From: Megascapheus bottae
Lineage: Eukaryota; Chordata; Mammalia; Rodentia; Geomyidae
DNA length: 64,000 bases
Assembly (NCBI GenBank): GCA_024803745.1
Contig: JANJXV010000040.1
Location: forward strand, 4,926,159-4,990,158
Reading direction: 5' to 3'
Positions 43,524 through 55,023 of this stretch are shown here, one piece after another. A model generated the notes under the pieces. The model did no database searches. It worked only from the letters and a program-made list of their open reading frames with translations, and was not told the DNA's origin. A program made the position numbers and the translations under genes. Numbering within the stretch: position 1 is the first letter of the stretch; each line of letters begins with the position of its first letter.

Positions 43524-43730
43524 ATGGAGTTTGAACTCAAGGCCTGGACCTTTTGTGCTCAAGGCTGGCGCTCTACCCCTTGAACCACAGCTCCACGTCT
43601 GGTTTTCTGGTGGTTCACTGGAGATCAGAGTCTCCTGGACTTTCCTGGCCAGGCTGGCTTTGAACCTGTGACCCTCAGGTCTCGGCTTCCTGAGTGGCTG
43701 GGGTGACAGGCCTGAGACGCCAGCTCCTGG
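43522..43730 (-). repeat. B1-like/Geo-tail composite SINE
   Basis: Nearly complete with a diverged B-box end. Confidence 0.87.
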
Positions 43731-44948
43731 CTCTCCTACTCATTCTTGATGACCAACTGGCCACAGAGAAGTTTCTAGCCAGGCTGCCATTTTTTCTTCT
43801 AGGCCTCCATCTTTCCCTTTGAGTCTCCATGTGTCTTTTTGGATGCCAGCTTGTTGACGCCCAAGTAACCTCGTGGTTTAGAGGTAGGAAGCTGCCTGGG
43901 GCATTTCTGAGTTGTTTTTTATTTTGACTCCTTTATTATTGCTTACAGCGAAATGGCAACGCAACCTGTTGTGTGTGAGGATGTGAGAAATAAAGAGGAA
44001 AGAAGCAAATAGCACAAAGCAAGGTGGGGGGGGAAGAAAAATCCTGAGGAAGGAGAGTGGACAACTTTCCAGAAACACCAAAAAGAAAAGAAGAAAGAAA
44101 AGGGGAAAAAAAACCCCTAAGAAATGCTAGAAGACAGCTGGGATCCCCTTTCTATCACTGTTTATTAAAAGTGATATAAAAGTAATTTTGTAAAGACGTT
44201 TGATCTCCCCACAGGAACTCCGTGCACCCTAACTCAGCGCTCTGAGTTAAGTCCTCTTTTACCTTGGAATGGGGCAGAGTTGAAATTGGACAGATATGAT
44301 GGCTACTGACGGTTTGATTGGCACACAGCACCCCGCCTGAGTCACCCCATTTACACCGAGACAAGAGGATGGTTTAAAAAAAAATAATCGTAAAAATAAA
44401 ACAAGAACAAAAAAATATAAAGCAGTGGCTTTTTCTTCTATGTCAATGTTGATCCAAGATGCAGAAAATCCAAGCTCTTGGAGACGTGGGAGGAAATTGA
44501 ACAGAGAGAAAACCAAGTAGATGAAGTCCATTCCCTCAAGGATTTGCAAAGTAATTCTGAGTTTCTGCAGAAGAGAGGGCTAGAATCGCGGGTGGAATGC
44601 TGGCCTTGGCCCCTCTCTTCTTCACGTCGCTGCTCTCCTCTTTTATTTTTCCCCTCCTATTCAAATGGATTCCTTCTCCTCTCCAGCTCAATCTATCATC
44701 TCAGGACACAGCCAGCAGGTTATGCGATGCAAGAGGTCATTGGAGCAAAAAGAAAAGACAAAAAAAAAAAAGAAGTTGTCTCTCAGGATCTGCTTCCTTG
44801 TGAATATCATTTTAAATCCTTCTTGTTCAAATGTGCTATTTAAAACTATGTTCAGGCCAGACACCTGCAGTTCTAGATACCCAGCCGGCTGACATCTAAC
44901 CGTGACCATTCAAAGATACTTGCTTTTGTGTGTTTGGGTTTTTTTTTC
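43731..44948. other. SINE-free intergenic stretch
   Basis: 1.2 kb without recognised elements. Overlapping short frames at 44259-44909 have no family resemblance. Confidence 0.4.
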
Positions 44949-45175
44949 AACAGTCCAGACTCTTGAACTCAGGGCCTGGGCGCTGTCCCTGAGCTTCTTT
45001 CCCTCCAGGCTGGCGCTCTACCCCTTGAACCACAGCTCCACGTCTGGTTTTCTGGTGGTTCCCTGGAGATCAGAGTCTCCTGGACTTTCCTGCCCGGGCT
45101 GGCTTTGAACTCTGATCCTCAGATCTCAGCCTCCTGAGTTGCTGGGATGACAGGCGGGAGCCAACAACGTCAGCC
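44949..45175 (-). repeat. B1-like/Geo-tail composite SINE
   Basis: Full-length copy. Confidence 0.9.
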
Positions 45176-45599
45176 CTCAAAATATTTTTTTTGTTGTTGT
45201 TAATAAAAGCAAGCTTAGTTTACTGGTTTGATCCAACATGGGCTGCGAGCCAGAAAGGGCCTGAGAATTATACATTGCCAGTTCCTGCTTCAAATCACAC
45301 AGACTTCGCAAACTATCATAGGAGGAGATGATTTTTTTTTAATCTCATGTTAAGATTTGGATGGCACAGACAAAAATCATAAGTCATAGCCAAACTAACA
45401 CAAGAACAGGGAGAAAAAAAAAATCTAAGTGGTCCATTAAAGAAAATCAATTCTCTCAATTTCATTTCTTCCCACAGAGCAAATGGCTGCCCCAGATGGC
45501 TCTGCGGGTGCATCTTAAACAGACTTATTTTTTTTTTTTCTGGAAAATACCAAACGAGGGACTGTTTCTTGTCATTTTCTAAGGGAGCTGCATAACCTT

Positions 45600-45960
45600 A
45601 CCATCAAAACATGACAAAAATATTATGTGCAAGACAGAGCCCAAGCCAGCACTGCTCAGAACACAGACTGAAAAACCTTACACAAAATCCCCACAAATCC
45701 AATTGAACAAAATATTCTGTTTCTTGTTTTTTGTTTTTTTTTTTTTTTACTATGAGTTTATTCCAGGAATGTAAGATTGGCTAATGCCTCAAAAAAAAAA
45801 AAAGATCAATGCATTTTATCACATTAACGAAAGAGAAAGCGTATTATTGATTGTGTACGCCAAAGGAAAATATGCTATCATCAGATTCAAAAATCTCCCA
45901 GCAAGAAAAAAAAAATCTTAGTAGGGTGGTAATGGAGGGAAATTCTTTAGTTTGATTTTA
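45600..45960 (+). mobile_element. L1 fragment (ORF2, reverse-transcriptase region), decayed
   Basis: Word order follows mammalian L1 ORF2: CAAAATCCCCACAAATCC, GAGTTTATTCCAGGAATGTA, TCAATGCATTTTATCACATT, AACGAAAGAGAAAGC. It is broken by T- and A-runs and frameshifts; no functional frame remains. Confidence 0.72.
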
Positions 45961-46063
45961 AAAATAAAATAAGAGAGGGGAGAGAAAAACCAAGCATGGA
46001 TGCTTAGTGACACAAACAAGTAGAAAATTCCCACTGTAATACGGAACACGATAAAGAAATTGG

Positions 46064-46302
46064 TAAAAGCCAGTGGCTCCCACCCACCATCCCAGCTCCT
46101 CTGGAGGCTGAGATCTGAGGATCACAGGTTCAAAGCCAGCCTGGGCAGGAAAGTCCATGAGTCTCTGATCTCCAGTGAACCACCAGAAAACCAGACGTGG
46201 AGCTGTGGTTCAAGTAGTAGAGCGCCTTCCTTGCACAAAAGAAGCTCCCACAGTGCCCCATTGAGTGTAAGCCCCAGGTCCAGGACCAACAACAACAACA
46301 AA
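46064..46302 (+). repeat. B1-like/Geo-tail composite SINE
   Basis: Complete head; right half with deletions; ACAACAACAACA tail. Confidence 0.86.
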
Positions 46303-46480
46303 AAAAGGGTGAGACAGTCCAAGGGCACTCAAGGTCATTTCTTTCAAGAAAGAAAGGCAACTATTTTGCACCATCTAGAAAGGACTGACTGTCCACCTTT
46401 AACTGAGACCAGTACTTGAGGCTTTGCGTGGGGAAATAGCATATTTCTTTTGTCTTTCTTTAGTTATTTTATTATTGTCT

Positions 46481-46667
46481 CCCCATCCTGGGTCTTGAGC
46501 TCAGGGCCTGAGCACTGTCCTTGGGTTTTCTCAAGGCTAGAGCTCTACCACTTGAGCCTCAGCACCACTTCTGGCTTTTTTCTATATATGTGGTACTGAG
46601 GAATCGAACCCGGGTCATCGTGCATGCTAGGCCAGCACTCTACCACTAGGCCAAACTCCCAGCCCCA
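46481..46667 (-). repeat. IDL-Geo-like dimeric SINE
   Basis: Full-length minus-strand copy. Confidence 0.88.
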
Positions 46668-47011
46668 CAATGACATATTGCTAATGGCAGATAAAATAGA
46701 ATTTAAGAATCTGGGTTAAATACAAGGAAATCTCTAAATGAAGATACTTTCCAAACGACAGCAACCTCCCGGGGGAAAAGATGTCAAGTGACACACTTTG
46801 TGACATGTAAATTGGAGTGGAATAAAGTACGGAAACTCACCACCGAGAAAAAGTTTTCCTAGAACTCAGGGGAACAGGACTGCGATTTGTAACAGGCCTT
46901 TTCTGTGAGCCAGGATGCCTCCGAGGCAGGCTTGCTGTCGAAGAAATGTTCTTTATAATACAATGCGGTGTAGCGGAAAACTGAGAAAACCTCGCTTCTT
47001 TATTTCCTTCT
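46668..47011. other. Unique intergenic sequence
   Basis: Nothing recognised with confidence. A weak L1-like flavour at 46690-46740 was not accepted. Confidence 0.35.
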
Positions 47012-47221
47012 GTGGTCAGTCCTGGAGCTTAAACTCAGGGCCTGGACGCTGTCCCTGAGCTCTTCACCTCAAAACTGGTGCTCTACCACTTGAGCCACAG
47101 CTCCACGTCTGGTTTTCTGGTGGTTTCACTGGAGATCAGAGTCTCCTGGACTTTCCCGCCCGGGCTGGCTTTGAACCTGCGATCCTCACATCTCAGCCTC
47201 CTGAGCCACCAGCACCCAGCA
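47012..47221 (-). repeat. B1-like/Geo-tail composite SINE
   Basis: Nearly complete. Confidence 0.87.
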
Positions 47222-47905
47222 ACTTCAAGAGCTTTTTCTATAAGTTTCCAGTTGGGACTCCACTCCCTGGCTTTGCCCTTGATAAATCGCCTGGGGTCTG
47301 GCCTGGTCTGAAACCTGGGGTTAATTGAATTAAGAGTTGGGGGAAGCATCAGTGAACAGATTCTTTATTATAAGCTGTGCCTGCGATGGCCCAGGCCAGG
47401 GGAGAAGAACTCCGGGCTGAGAACACACAGCATTGGACTGGGATGGTGAGAGGGTGAAAATACCTCTGAAAAATGTATCAGTAGCTCATGTCCAGCTTTT
47501 TTGCTCTGTTCAGTGCCTCCCTGAAACTGGTGACACCCGATTGGAGAGGTGTGGTGACAGTCCAGGGCTTTGCTTTCTAGGTGAGGCCTTCTGATTTGCT
47601 CAAGCGATACTCAGGGTGTTTCTATGAGAAGGCTTTGGAATGTGATTTTCCTCCTCCACCACCACCACCACCCCCACCCCCCAAAAATTCATACATTAAA
47701 GATCTTATCCGCAGGGCCTTTGTGGGACCTCTCGACAGCAAGCACAGGCCCTTTGCACAACTTCGTACTAACAACAATAAACAGTTGCTTTAAAGTAGCT
47801 GCTCAGTTAACAAGGACCAAGCAAATGGGAGAGAAATACAGTAAAATAGCCATCGTTAAGTTTTATCCAATAAAAATATATACATAAATAAAAGAAGAAA
47901 AGAAA
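47222..47905. other. Unique intergenic sequence
   Basis: Contains a CCACCACCACC run (47655-47675); otherwise unrecognised. Confidence 0.4.
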
Positions 47906-48138
47906 GCCAAGGCACCAGTGGCTCTCACCTGTTATCCCAGCTACTCAAGAGGAGGCTGAGATTTGAGGACCACAGGTTCAAAGCCAGCCCGGGCAGGAAA
48001 GTCCAGGAGACTCTGATCTCCAGGGAAACCACCAGAAAACCAGACGTGGAGCTGTGGTTCAAGTGGTAGAGAGCCAGCCTGGAGCGAAAGAGCTCAGAGA
48101 CAGCACCCAGGTCCAGAGTTCAAGCCACAGGACTAACC
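47906..48138 (+). repeat. B1-like/Geo-tail composite SINE
   Basis: Complete, with an AAGAGGAGG duplication in the head. Confidence 0.87.
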
Positions 48139-48588
48139 CAGAGATTGGGGGTGGAGGGATAGGGAGGGAGGGAGGGATGGGGAGGGAGAAAAAACTGGTC
48201 TGACCACATCCAAACCTAATGGTGTCTGTGTTGGGGCATTGGCAGGTGCCAAATCAGGAGACGGCATCTCCTGACATGGGTTTTCAAATCCCCCTCCTTC
48301 CTTCACAAGATGGGCGTTTGGGTGACTCACTGGGCTGGGCTCTGTTCTGGTTTTGAGTTCCCGTGGGTCGACTCAGCTTCACCCCAAGATCCAACAGTGA
48401 AAGCCATTCCTGGGTCAGAGCCTATTTAATAAGCTTCATTGCAGGGTGATTATCGTCTAATCTTCCTGGATTACAGCCAACCATTGTATTTTGTGATAGT
48501 AAATCAATCTCTGTCTCTGCCTCCCTCACCTTCTCTCCCTCCCTCCCTTCCTGTCCCTCTCTCTACCTTCTCCACCCCGTATCATTTT
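48139..48588. other. Unique sequence with inverted homeodomain-type sites
   Basis: 48456-48473 reads CTAATCTTCCTGGATTA, an inverted pair of TAATC/GGATTA words. No gene present. Confidence 0.35.
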
Positions 48589-48727
48589 AGTACCAGTCCT
48601 GGGTCTTGAACTCAGGGCCTGGGTGCTGTCCCTGAGCTGCTTTCACTCCAGGCTGGCGCTCTACCCCTTGAGCCATGGCGCCATGTCTGGTTTTCTGGTG
48701 GTTTACTGGAGATCAGAGTCTCCTGTC
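48589..48727 (-). repeat. B1-like/Geo-tail SINE, 5' truncated
   Basis: Right half and GAGACTCTGATCTCC only. Confidence 0.83.
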
Positions 48728-49021
48728 AAATCCAAGTTCCATGCCACTAAATGGCTACCTGGGCGAGAGAGTCGCTCCACCCCAGAGACGGGCTAAGGGT
48801 ATTTGGTAATCAAGCGAAACTCGTCGGGCAATGGGCTATCTGTCCTCTTCAATATGCATGGCCCGTCTGTTGGCAGGTTAAATGCATCCTCTGGAGGTGA
48901 CATTCTAAAGAGAAAGAGGCCAGGAGGTGTGAGACCAGGGGGAGAGTGCTAGTCTCGCAAGTTCAATACCAGAGGCATTCAAAATAATAATTTATATATA
49001 TATTTATATATGTCTTCTAGT

Positions 49022-49135
49022 ACCAGGTACCAGTGACTCCCTCCTGTGACCCCAGCTACTCCAGAGGCTGAGATGGGAAGATCCTGGTTCAAAGCCAGCC
49101 TAGATGGGAAAAAAAAAAATCTGTGAGTCTCTTGT
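49022..49135 (+). repeat. B1-like head only
   Basis: ACCAGGTACCAGTGACTCCC through CTGTGAGTCTC, with an internal A-run. Confidence 0.75.
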
Positions 49136-49852
49136 TTCGGTAGAAACTTCATTGGTTTTTCTTTTTTTTGCCTTTCCTTTCTAATCCTATGTTACTTCTA
49201 AAATCAACTTCAAAGGGTAACTTTTCAGAAGGACCCATGATCAATTGGCCATATTTAGTTTTTGCTCTATGTTGCTCTATTATTAGGCGTAATTTCCGAT
49301 TGGGAATTAATGCAACTTAAGATAAAGGCTTGCATCTGGATTAAAAAGTCTTTATTCACTGAAAAAAAAAATAATAACGATAGGCTTTAAAACCTCTTCC
49401 ATAGTATATTTTTTCAAGTAAAAATAAAAAAGGCTGTCTTTTTTTTTTTTAATGATACGAAATTCTTCAGGCTATTCACGATGAGAGGGGGAAAAAAAAT
49501 CTAATCCAGCAGCTGTGTAAAATGAATGCGGCTTTTATTTCCTTCTTATTTGTAGGCTTTTTCAACTCTGCTGCCATACTTCTAAATCTCAATTCTTTTG
49601 TGGTTTCTTTATTCTTCTTTGATTTAGAAAAGGTTAGGTCACATTGCTTGGCAAATTATACACATTTCGGGCATTAGCTGTTGAGTTTTCCATAGGCATT
49701 TACTTGCCTAAGGGTATTTATTTTCCTCTACTGTTCATTTGGGAGGAATATTTTTTTATTATCTTTAAGTAGTTGTACAAGTGAGTTGCCACTCAAGAGA
49801 GCAGTTTATGAATACCATGAGTCTTTTTCTAAAGAAATTGATATTGTAAAGG
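49136..49852. other. SINE-free AT-rich stretch
   Basis: About 700 bp with no recognised repeat, including GGCGTAATTTCCGATTGGG and CAATTGGCC words. It is among the best candidates for conserved noncoding sequence in the window. Confidence 0.4.
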
Positions 49853-50040
49853 TGATGTACAGAGTTGCTATGGTCACGAAAGTCGGGTAGTGAGTACATT
49901 TCTTTTTGAACAATGTCGGCCCCTCCCTTGTTTTCTCACAGGTTTCTCCCTGCCGACTCCCCTCCCCCTACAACGTGTCTTGCTTGAACCCACCCATCTC
50001 AAACCACCCTTCCCCTTACTTAATTCTTAGGCAAATCATA
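49853..50040 (+). repeat. Interspersed repeat copy, shared with 7838-8055
   Basis: GTAAAGGTGATGTACAGAG, ACGAAAGTCGG, ACATTTCTTTTTGAACAATG and a C-rich end. More complete than the other copy. Confidence 0.45.
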
Positions 50041-50076
50041 ACATAAAATTCAATGCATAATCTTCCAATGTTCTTC

Positions 50077-50301
50077 TTGGTCAGTCCTGGGGATTGAACT
50101 TTAGGCTCTGCCCCTGAACTCCTTTCCCTCCAGGCTGGCGCTCTACCCCTTGAACCACAGCTCCACGTCTGGTTTTCTGGTGGTTCACTGGAGATCAGAG
50201 TCTCCTGGACATTCCTGCCCGGGCTGGCTTTGAACCTGTGATCCTCAGATCTCAGCGTCCTGAGTGGCTGGGGTGACGGGCGGGAGGCACAAGTACCTGA
50301 T
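50077..50301 (-). repeat. B1-like/Geo-tail composite SINE
   Basis: Full-length with a short deletion around TTTAGGCTCTGCCCC. Confidence 0.87.
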
Positions 50302-50432
50302 TTGAATGTGTCGTCGTTGGTTAATAAACCAAAGCAACAAAAACATAATCACTAAAACCCAGGCGCAGCTTATGACACGTGGGTTTCCATAACCAAGGAG
50401 GCAGCTTGTCTCTTCTGGCCCAATTCATTTCC

Positions 50433-50528
50433 AGGTCAGCTGTGGCTCAAGAGTTAGAACACTAGCTTTTATCTGAAGAGCTCAGGGACAAGGCCCAGAC
50501 CCAGAGTTCAAGCCCCACAACTGACCAA
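50433..50528 (+). repeat. Geo-type right monomer
   Basis: Right half alone, followed by a (TA)n run. Confidence 0.78.
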
Positions 50529-50571
50529 ATATATATATATAAAATCTAAGTCCTTCAGTGTGGTCCAGCCG

Positions 50572-50580
50572 TGTGTGTGT

Positions 50581-50623
<43 letters not shown>

Positions 50624-50768
50624 TGTGTGTGAGTGTGTGTGTGTGTGTGTGTGAGTGTGTGTGTGTGTGTGTGTGTGGTGTGTGTGTGTGTGTGTGTGTG
50701 AGAGTGTGTGTGTGTGTGTGTGTGTGGTGTGTGTGTGTGTGTGTGTGTGTGAGTGTGTGTGTGTGTGT
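50572..50768. repeat. (GT)n array with GAGT/GGTG interruptions, about 200 bp
   Basis: The interruptions recur in the same order, which suggests blocks duplicated as units of roughly 50-60 bp. Confidence 0.95.
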
Positions 50769-51206
50769 TTTCCTAACTCATTTCCTGCTTCTCTAGGTCT
50801 AAGTGGTCAGAGTTCATCTTGCTTTTTCAAAGTTTATCTCCCTGGTGTAAACAAGCAACTCATGTACATTTGGGCCTGGAAAATGGCCTGCTCATTTTTG
50901 CTTTGTTAAAAAAAAAGGAAAAAAATGTTAATTGCTCCAAACTTTTAAGAGCACGGGCTTGAGATCCGATTTGGTTGGTTCAGACGTGACTTCAGCTGAT
51001 TCTAGCATTTTAAATAGTGAAAAGTAAATGACATAAACTCACTTGTCCAAAGGAGGATGGAGGGCTTTTCTTTGGCGCTCTTCTCTCTAATTACCTTTCA
51101 CTGGCAAATAAACTTCCTCTGGTTAGCATTTTTTTAAAAAAAAAAATGAGAAATAAATAAAAGAGGCTATAGATACAGCTTTGTCAATATCCAAAAAGGA
51201 GATTTA
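50769..51206. other. Unique intergenic sequence
   Basis: Nothing recognised. Confidence 0.4.
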
Positions 51207-51448
51207 ACTGGATACAGGTGGCTCACGCTTCCAAACTTAACTACTCAGGAAGCTGAGATCTGAGGATCGGGGTTCAAAGCCACCCCGGGGCAGGAAAGTC
51301 CAGGAGACTCTGATCTCCAGTGAACCAGCAGAAAACCAGACGTGGAGCTGTGGTTCAAGGGGTAGAGCACCAGCCTGGAGAGAAAGCAGCTCAGGGACAG
51401 CACCCAGGCCCTGAGTTCAAGACCCAGGACTGACACCAAAAATCCCCC
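51207..51448 (+). repeat. B1-like/Geo-tail composite SINE
   Basis: Complete; the tail becomes the next CA repeat. Confidence 0.87.

Positions 51449-51451
<3 letters not shown>

Positions 51452-51490
<39 letters not shown>
51452..51490. repeat. (CA)n microsatellite
   Basis: About 19 CA units at the SINE 3' end. Confidence 0.95.
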
Positions 51491-51491
<1 letters not shown>

Positions 51492-51637
51492 CAAGAGTGG
51501 TGTCAGCCAGGCTGGAAGAGTCTGCCTACGGAGAGACATGGGGTCAAGTCTTTCCATGTGAACCCGGAGGATACAGCAGGACTCCATCCTTCACATGAGA
51601 TTGTACCGTTTGGGGTTTTCCTGTTTTTAGTTTATTT

Positions 51638-51815
51638 GCCAAGTCCTGGGGCTTGAACTCAAGGCCTGGGCACTGCCCCTGAGCTTCTGTGGCTCCAGGC
51701 TGTAGCCCCAGCTCTGCTTACAGCTTTTTCTGAGTATGCGGTACTAAGGAATCGAACTCACGACCTCATGTATGCTAGGCAAGCACTTTACCTCTAGGCC
51801 ACATTCCCAGCCCGT
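51638..51815 (-). repeat. IDL-Geo-like dimeric SINE
   Basis: Diverged copy with altered right monomer (GGCTGTAGCCCCAGCTC). Confidence 0.82.
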
Positions 51816-52261
51816 GCTATGTTTTCTATCCATACATCTATGTGTGTATAGAACACATATAAGGGCATATGATCCATGGATTCTATACACATGTATTCTG
51901 TATGTGCATGTATATATATATATAATAAGATTTAATTTGCTCTTATTGGTGGTAGGTATCTCAGGGTCTGTCTTTATAGGTTAGACCTCCACGTGATTAT
52001 AAATATTTATAGAGTGGAAATGACGGTGTCACGACTGATAAGAATCTTTCAGCACACAGCAGACAGGACAAGAATCTTGTGTGTGGGAAACGAGACTTAA
52101 CCCGCTCCCATCCCTCACCTCGTTTGATGACTGACCCTGGTAGGAAGTTTAGGACAGCCCTAATTCATCTGCTCGGCAGAAACCATGGATAAAAGAAACT
52201 ACCAAACCCCTCACAGCCAACGCATGACACGAAGTAGAAACAGAGCCACGATTTAAACCTT
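51816..52261. other. Unique intergenic sequence
   Basis: Nothing recognised. Confidence 0.4.
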
Positions 52262-52452
52262 CTAGTTCGAAGCCAGCCTGGGCAGAAAGGTCCGGGAGAC
52301 TTTTCTCTCCGACGAACCACACACACACACACGCACAAAGGAAAAGCCAGAAGTAGAGCTACGGCTCCAGTCATAGAGCACTAGCCTTAAGCTAAAGAAA
52401 CTAACTCAGGGACAGCACCCAGGCCCTGAGTTCAAGTCCCAAGACTGGCACC
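52262..52452 (+). repeat. B1-like/Geo-tail SINE, 5' truncated, with internal (CA)n
   Basis: A short CA repeat lies between head and right half. Confidence 0.8.
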
Positions 52453-52718
52453 AAACAAAGAAGCAAAAAACTCACGTGATTTAGAAGGATCCGTCCCAGC
52501 TCTGCCCGGTTTTCATGAACGAACAGGATTCTGTGTTTTCCACGGGGCCTGTTTGAACAGGGGTAAGGGACAATTTCGGTTGTTCCATCTTCCATCTCTT
52601 CTCCCTTCCCCTCTCCTCCTCCTTCGCAGAACACCGGCTCTGTCCTCTCCAAAGATCCAACTTGGAAGCCAGGGGTAGTCATAAAATAGACCAAGAAAGA
52701 GGAAATCCAACTGTAAGG

Positions 52719-52720
52719 CT

Positions 52721-52756
<36 letters not shown>
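52719..52756. repeat. (GT)n microsatellite
   Basis: About 18 GT units adjoining the tail side of a minus-strand SINE. Confidence 0.93.
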
Positions 52757-52758
<2 letters not shown>

Positions 52759-52972
52759 TGGGTCTTGAACTCAGGGCCTGGCCGCTGTCCCTGAACTTCT
52801 TTCACTCCAGGCGGGCGCTCTACCCCTGAATCACAGCTCCACGTCTGGTTTTCTGGTGGTTCTTTGGAGATCAGAGTCTCCACAGACATTCCTGCCTGGG
52901 CTGGCTTTGAACCCGCGATCCTCAGATCTCAGCCTGGCGTCTAACTGAGATGACAGGACTGAGTCACAGGCC
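52755..52972 (-). repeat. B1-like/Geo-tail composite SINE
   Basis: Nearly complete. Confidence 0.87.
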
Positions 52973-53171
52973 TAACTGTAAGATCCTGAAAACTCCACAG
53001 AACACAGATGGTTAGACATCTTGATTTCATTCCTAAGCTATTAGATGGTCTCCTTTATCCAAACACATCTGCCCCTTCCTTGAAACGTGACTAAATGGAT
53101 GTTCTTTTTATTATTTTTACTATTAGCAGTGTCTCTCTAGAGAGAGATTTTTTTGTTGTTGTTGGTTGGTT

Positions 53172-53250
53172 GGAGGCGTGGCTCAAGGGATAGAGCGCCA
53201 GCCTTGAGCAGAAAAGCCCAATGAGAATTCAAATCTCAGTGCTGGCACAA
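53172..53250 (+). repeat. Geo-type right monomer, short
   Basis: GGCGTGGCTCAAGGGATAGA through AATTCAAATCTCAGTG. Confidence 0.72.
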
Positions 53251-53601
53251 AAAGGAAAAATATACTGATCTGATTCAGAGTCAATAAAGCAGATTGTTTC
53301 CATTGGATTCAGCCAAAGGTAATCAATTGACGAATAGATGGTATCTCCAATATTCAGGTCAAGGCATAGAAAATTCACTAAGGACCTTCAATCAGACCTA
53401 GCAGTACAATAGATCAAGTGTAGGCATTCAATAAGTGACAGTCTGTAAGTGACAGCAAACATCAAATAATGCACGAGCCAGTGGACTGATGACAGAAACC
53501 AATCTTCAAATTACACCACAGAGGTGAAGGGCTCGCCAGACTTTCCTAGACTCTTCACCAAAGACACTGGGTCAGGAAAATGCTAAACGGCTTGTAGTCA
53601 T
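53251..53601. other. Unique intergenic sequence
   Basis: Nothing recognised. Confidence 0.4.
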
Positions 53602-53793
53602 TGGCCGGGAGCCTGGCCTAGCGATGGAGTGCTGGCTTAGCATGCAGGAAGCCCCGGGTTCGATTCCTCAGTACCACATACACGGAAAAAGCCTGAAGTG
53701 GTGCTGTGGCTCAAGTGGTAGAGCCTTGAGCTCTTGAGCCTTGAGTGGTGGTAGCCTTGAGCTAAAGAAACTCAGGCACAGCGCCCAGGCCTC
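53602..53793 (+). repeat. IDL-Geo-like SINE with duplication in right half
   Basis: GAGCCTTGAGCTCTTGAGCC: the CCTTGAGCT word is repeated. Confidence 0.84.
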
Positions 53794-54350
53794 TTGGGGA
53801 TTAACTGGAGAGGAGAGTGTCAATTCGTTTTCTGTCCTGGGCAGGCCTTGGGCACCGAGATCCTCAGATCTCAGACTCTCCCGTTAATTACTCATGACCT
53901 TTCTCCACGTTGCTCTCAGGTCGAGCACAAATGCTTCTTCACACGAAAAACTCAACCGGCAAATCTGAAATGTACAGGGCCTTGGGTTTTTAAGGAAAGA
54001 TGCTTCCAAAATAGAACAAAGTCTCTTTGCCCTCACCTAGAGCTGGGCACTGTTATTTCACGATTCATTCAATTGCTGAAGGTTGTTGAATATGAACTGT
54101 GCACAAGACATGTGCCTATGGTAATGTAAAAATGTGCATTGCTAGTACATCCCCCCCCAATTTCCTCTTTCTGTTATTATTAACTACGGATATCTTTATT
54201 TTAGCTTATTATTGATAGAACTCCGCACAGAAATGCATGCAACTGTTTTTTTTTAAAGCAAATATATGAATACATATAGGTGTCTAATTTTTTTTTTTAA
54301 TTAGGAATGGCACAAAGCAATGTTGTCTAAACAATTAAATTAGCCTCATC
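53794..54350. other. Unique intergenic sequence
   Basis: The open frame at 53794-54129 has no family resemblance. Confidence 0.4.
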
Positions 54351-54489
54351 TAGCCAGCAGCCAGGGCTTGGGCCTGCCACGTGAGGAGGCTGAGATCTGA
54401 GGATCGAGGCTCAAAGTGCTAAAACACCAGCCTTGAGCAAAAGAAGCTCATGAATAGAGCCCAGACCTCAAGTTCAAGACCTACAGCCT
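54351..54489 (+). repeat. B1-like/Geo-tail SINE with internal deletion
   Basis: The head breaks off after GGCTCAAAG and joins the right half at TAAAACACCAGCC. Confidence 0.78.
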
Positions 54490-54491
54490 AC

Positions 54492-54527
<36 letters not shown>

Positions 54528-54528
54528 T
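54490..54528. repeat. (AAT)n microsatellite
   Basis: About 13 AAT units at the SINE 3' end. Confidence 0.93.
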
Positions 54529-54807
54529 TATTTAGAAAAGTATGGTGCCAAGAGCAAACGCGCAATGACCTTCATTTAACCTTGGGTTGAGGCCATTGTC
54601 TCCATGCTAAAAAGCTTTGTCTTTTTTTTTGTTTTTAGAGGGTTGTGCAGGAGGAATTTAAGTCATTGGAGCTTGCCTGAGGACGTCTAGTCTTCCTTTG
54701 CGATCTCCTGTTCATGCTGGGAATGGCTTTTCCTCTCGGATGCATCCTAATTTCTCCGTCTGGACCTCCGCCACAGGCCCTAGGTAACAGGCACGCCCAA
54801 CTTTAGA

Positions 54808-55023
54808 TGGTCCTGGGGCTTGAACTCAGGGCCTGGACTCTGCCCCAGAATGTTGTTGTTTAAGTCTAGCCACTTGAACTACGGTTTCATGTCTAGCTTT
54901 GTTTTGCTGGTTCCTTGAAGGTAAAGAGTCTCCTGGACTTTCCTGCCCGGGCTGGCTTTGAACCACGATCCTCAGATCTCAGCATCCCGAGTAGCTGCAA
55001 TGAGAGGCGTGAGCCCTAGCATG
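54808..55023 (-). repeat. B1-like/Geo-tail composite SINE
   Basis: Older copy with a diverged right half. Confidence 0.8.

Noticed and set aside
46690..46760. Third L1 fragment
   Set aside because: A few L1-like words only; not enough to distinguish from AT-rich unique sequence.
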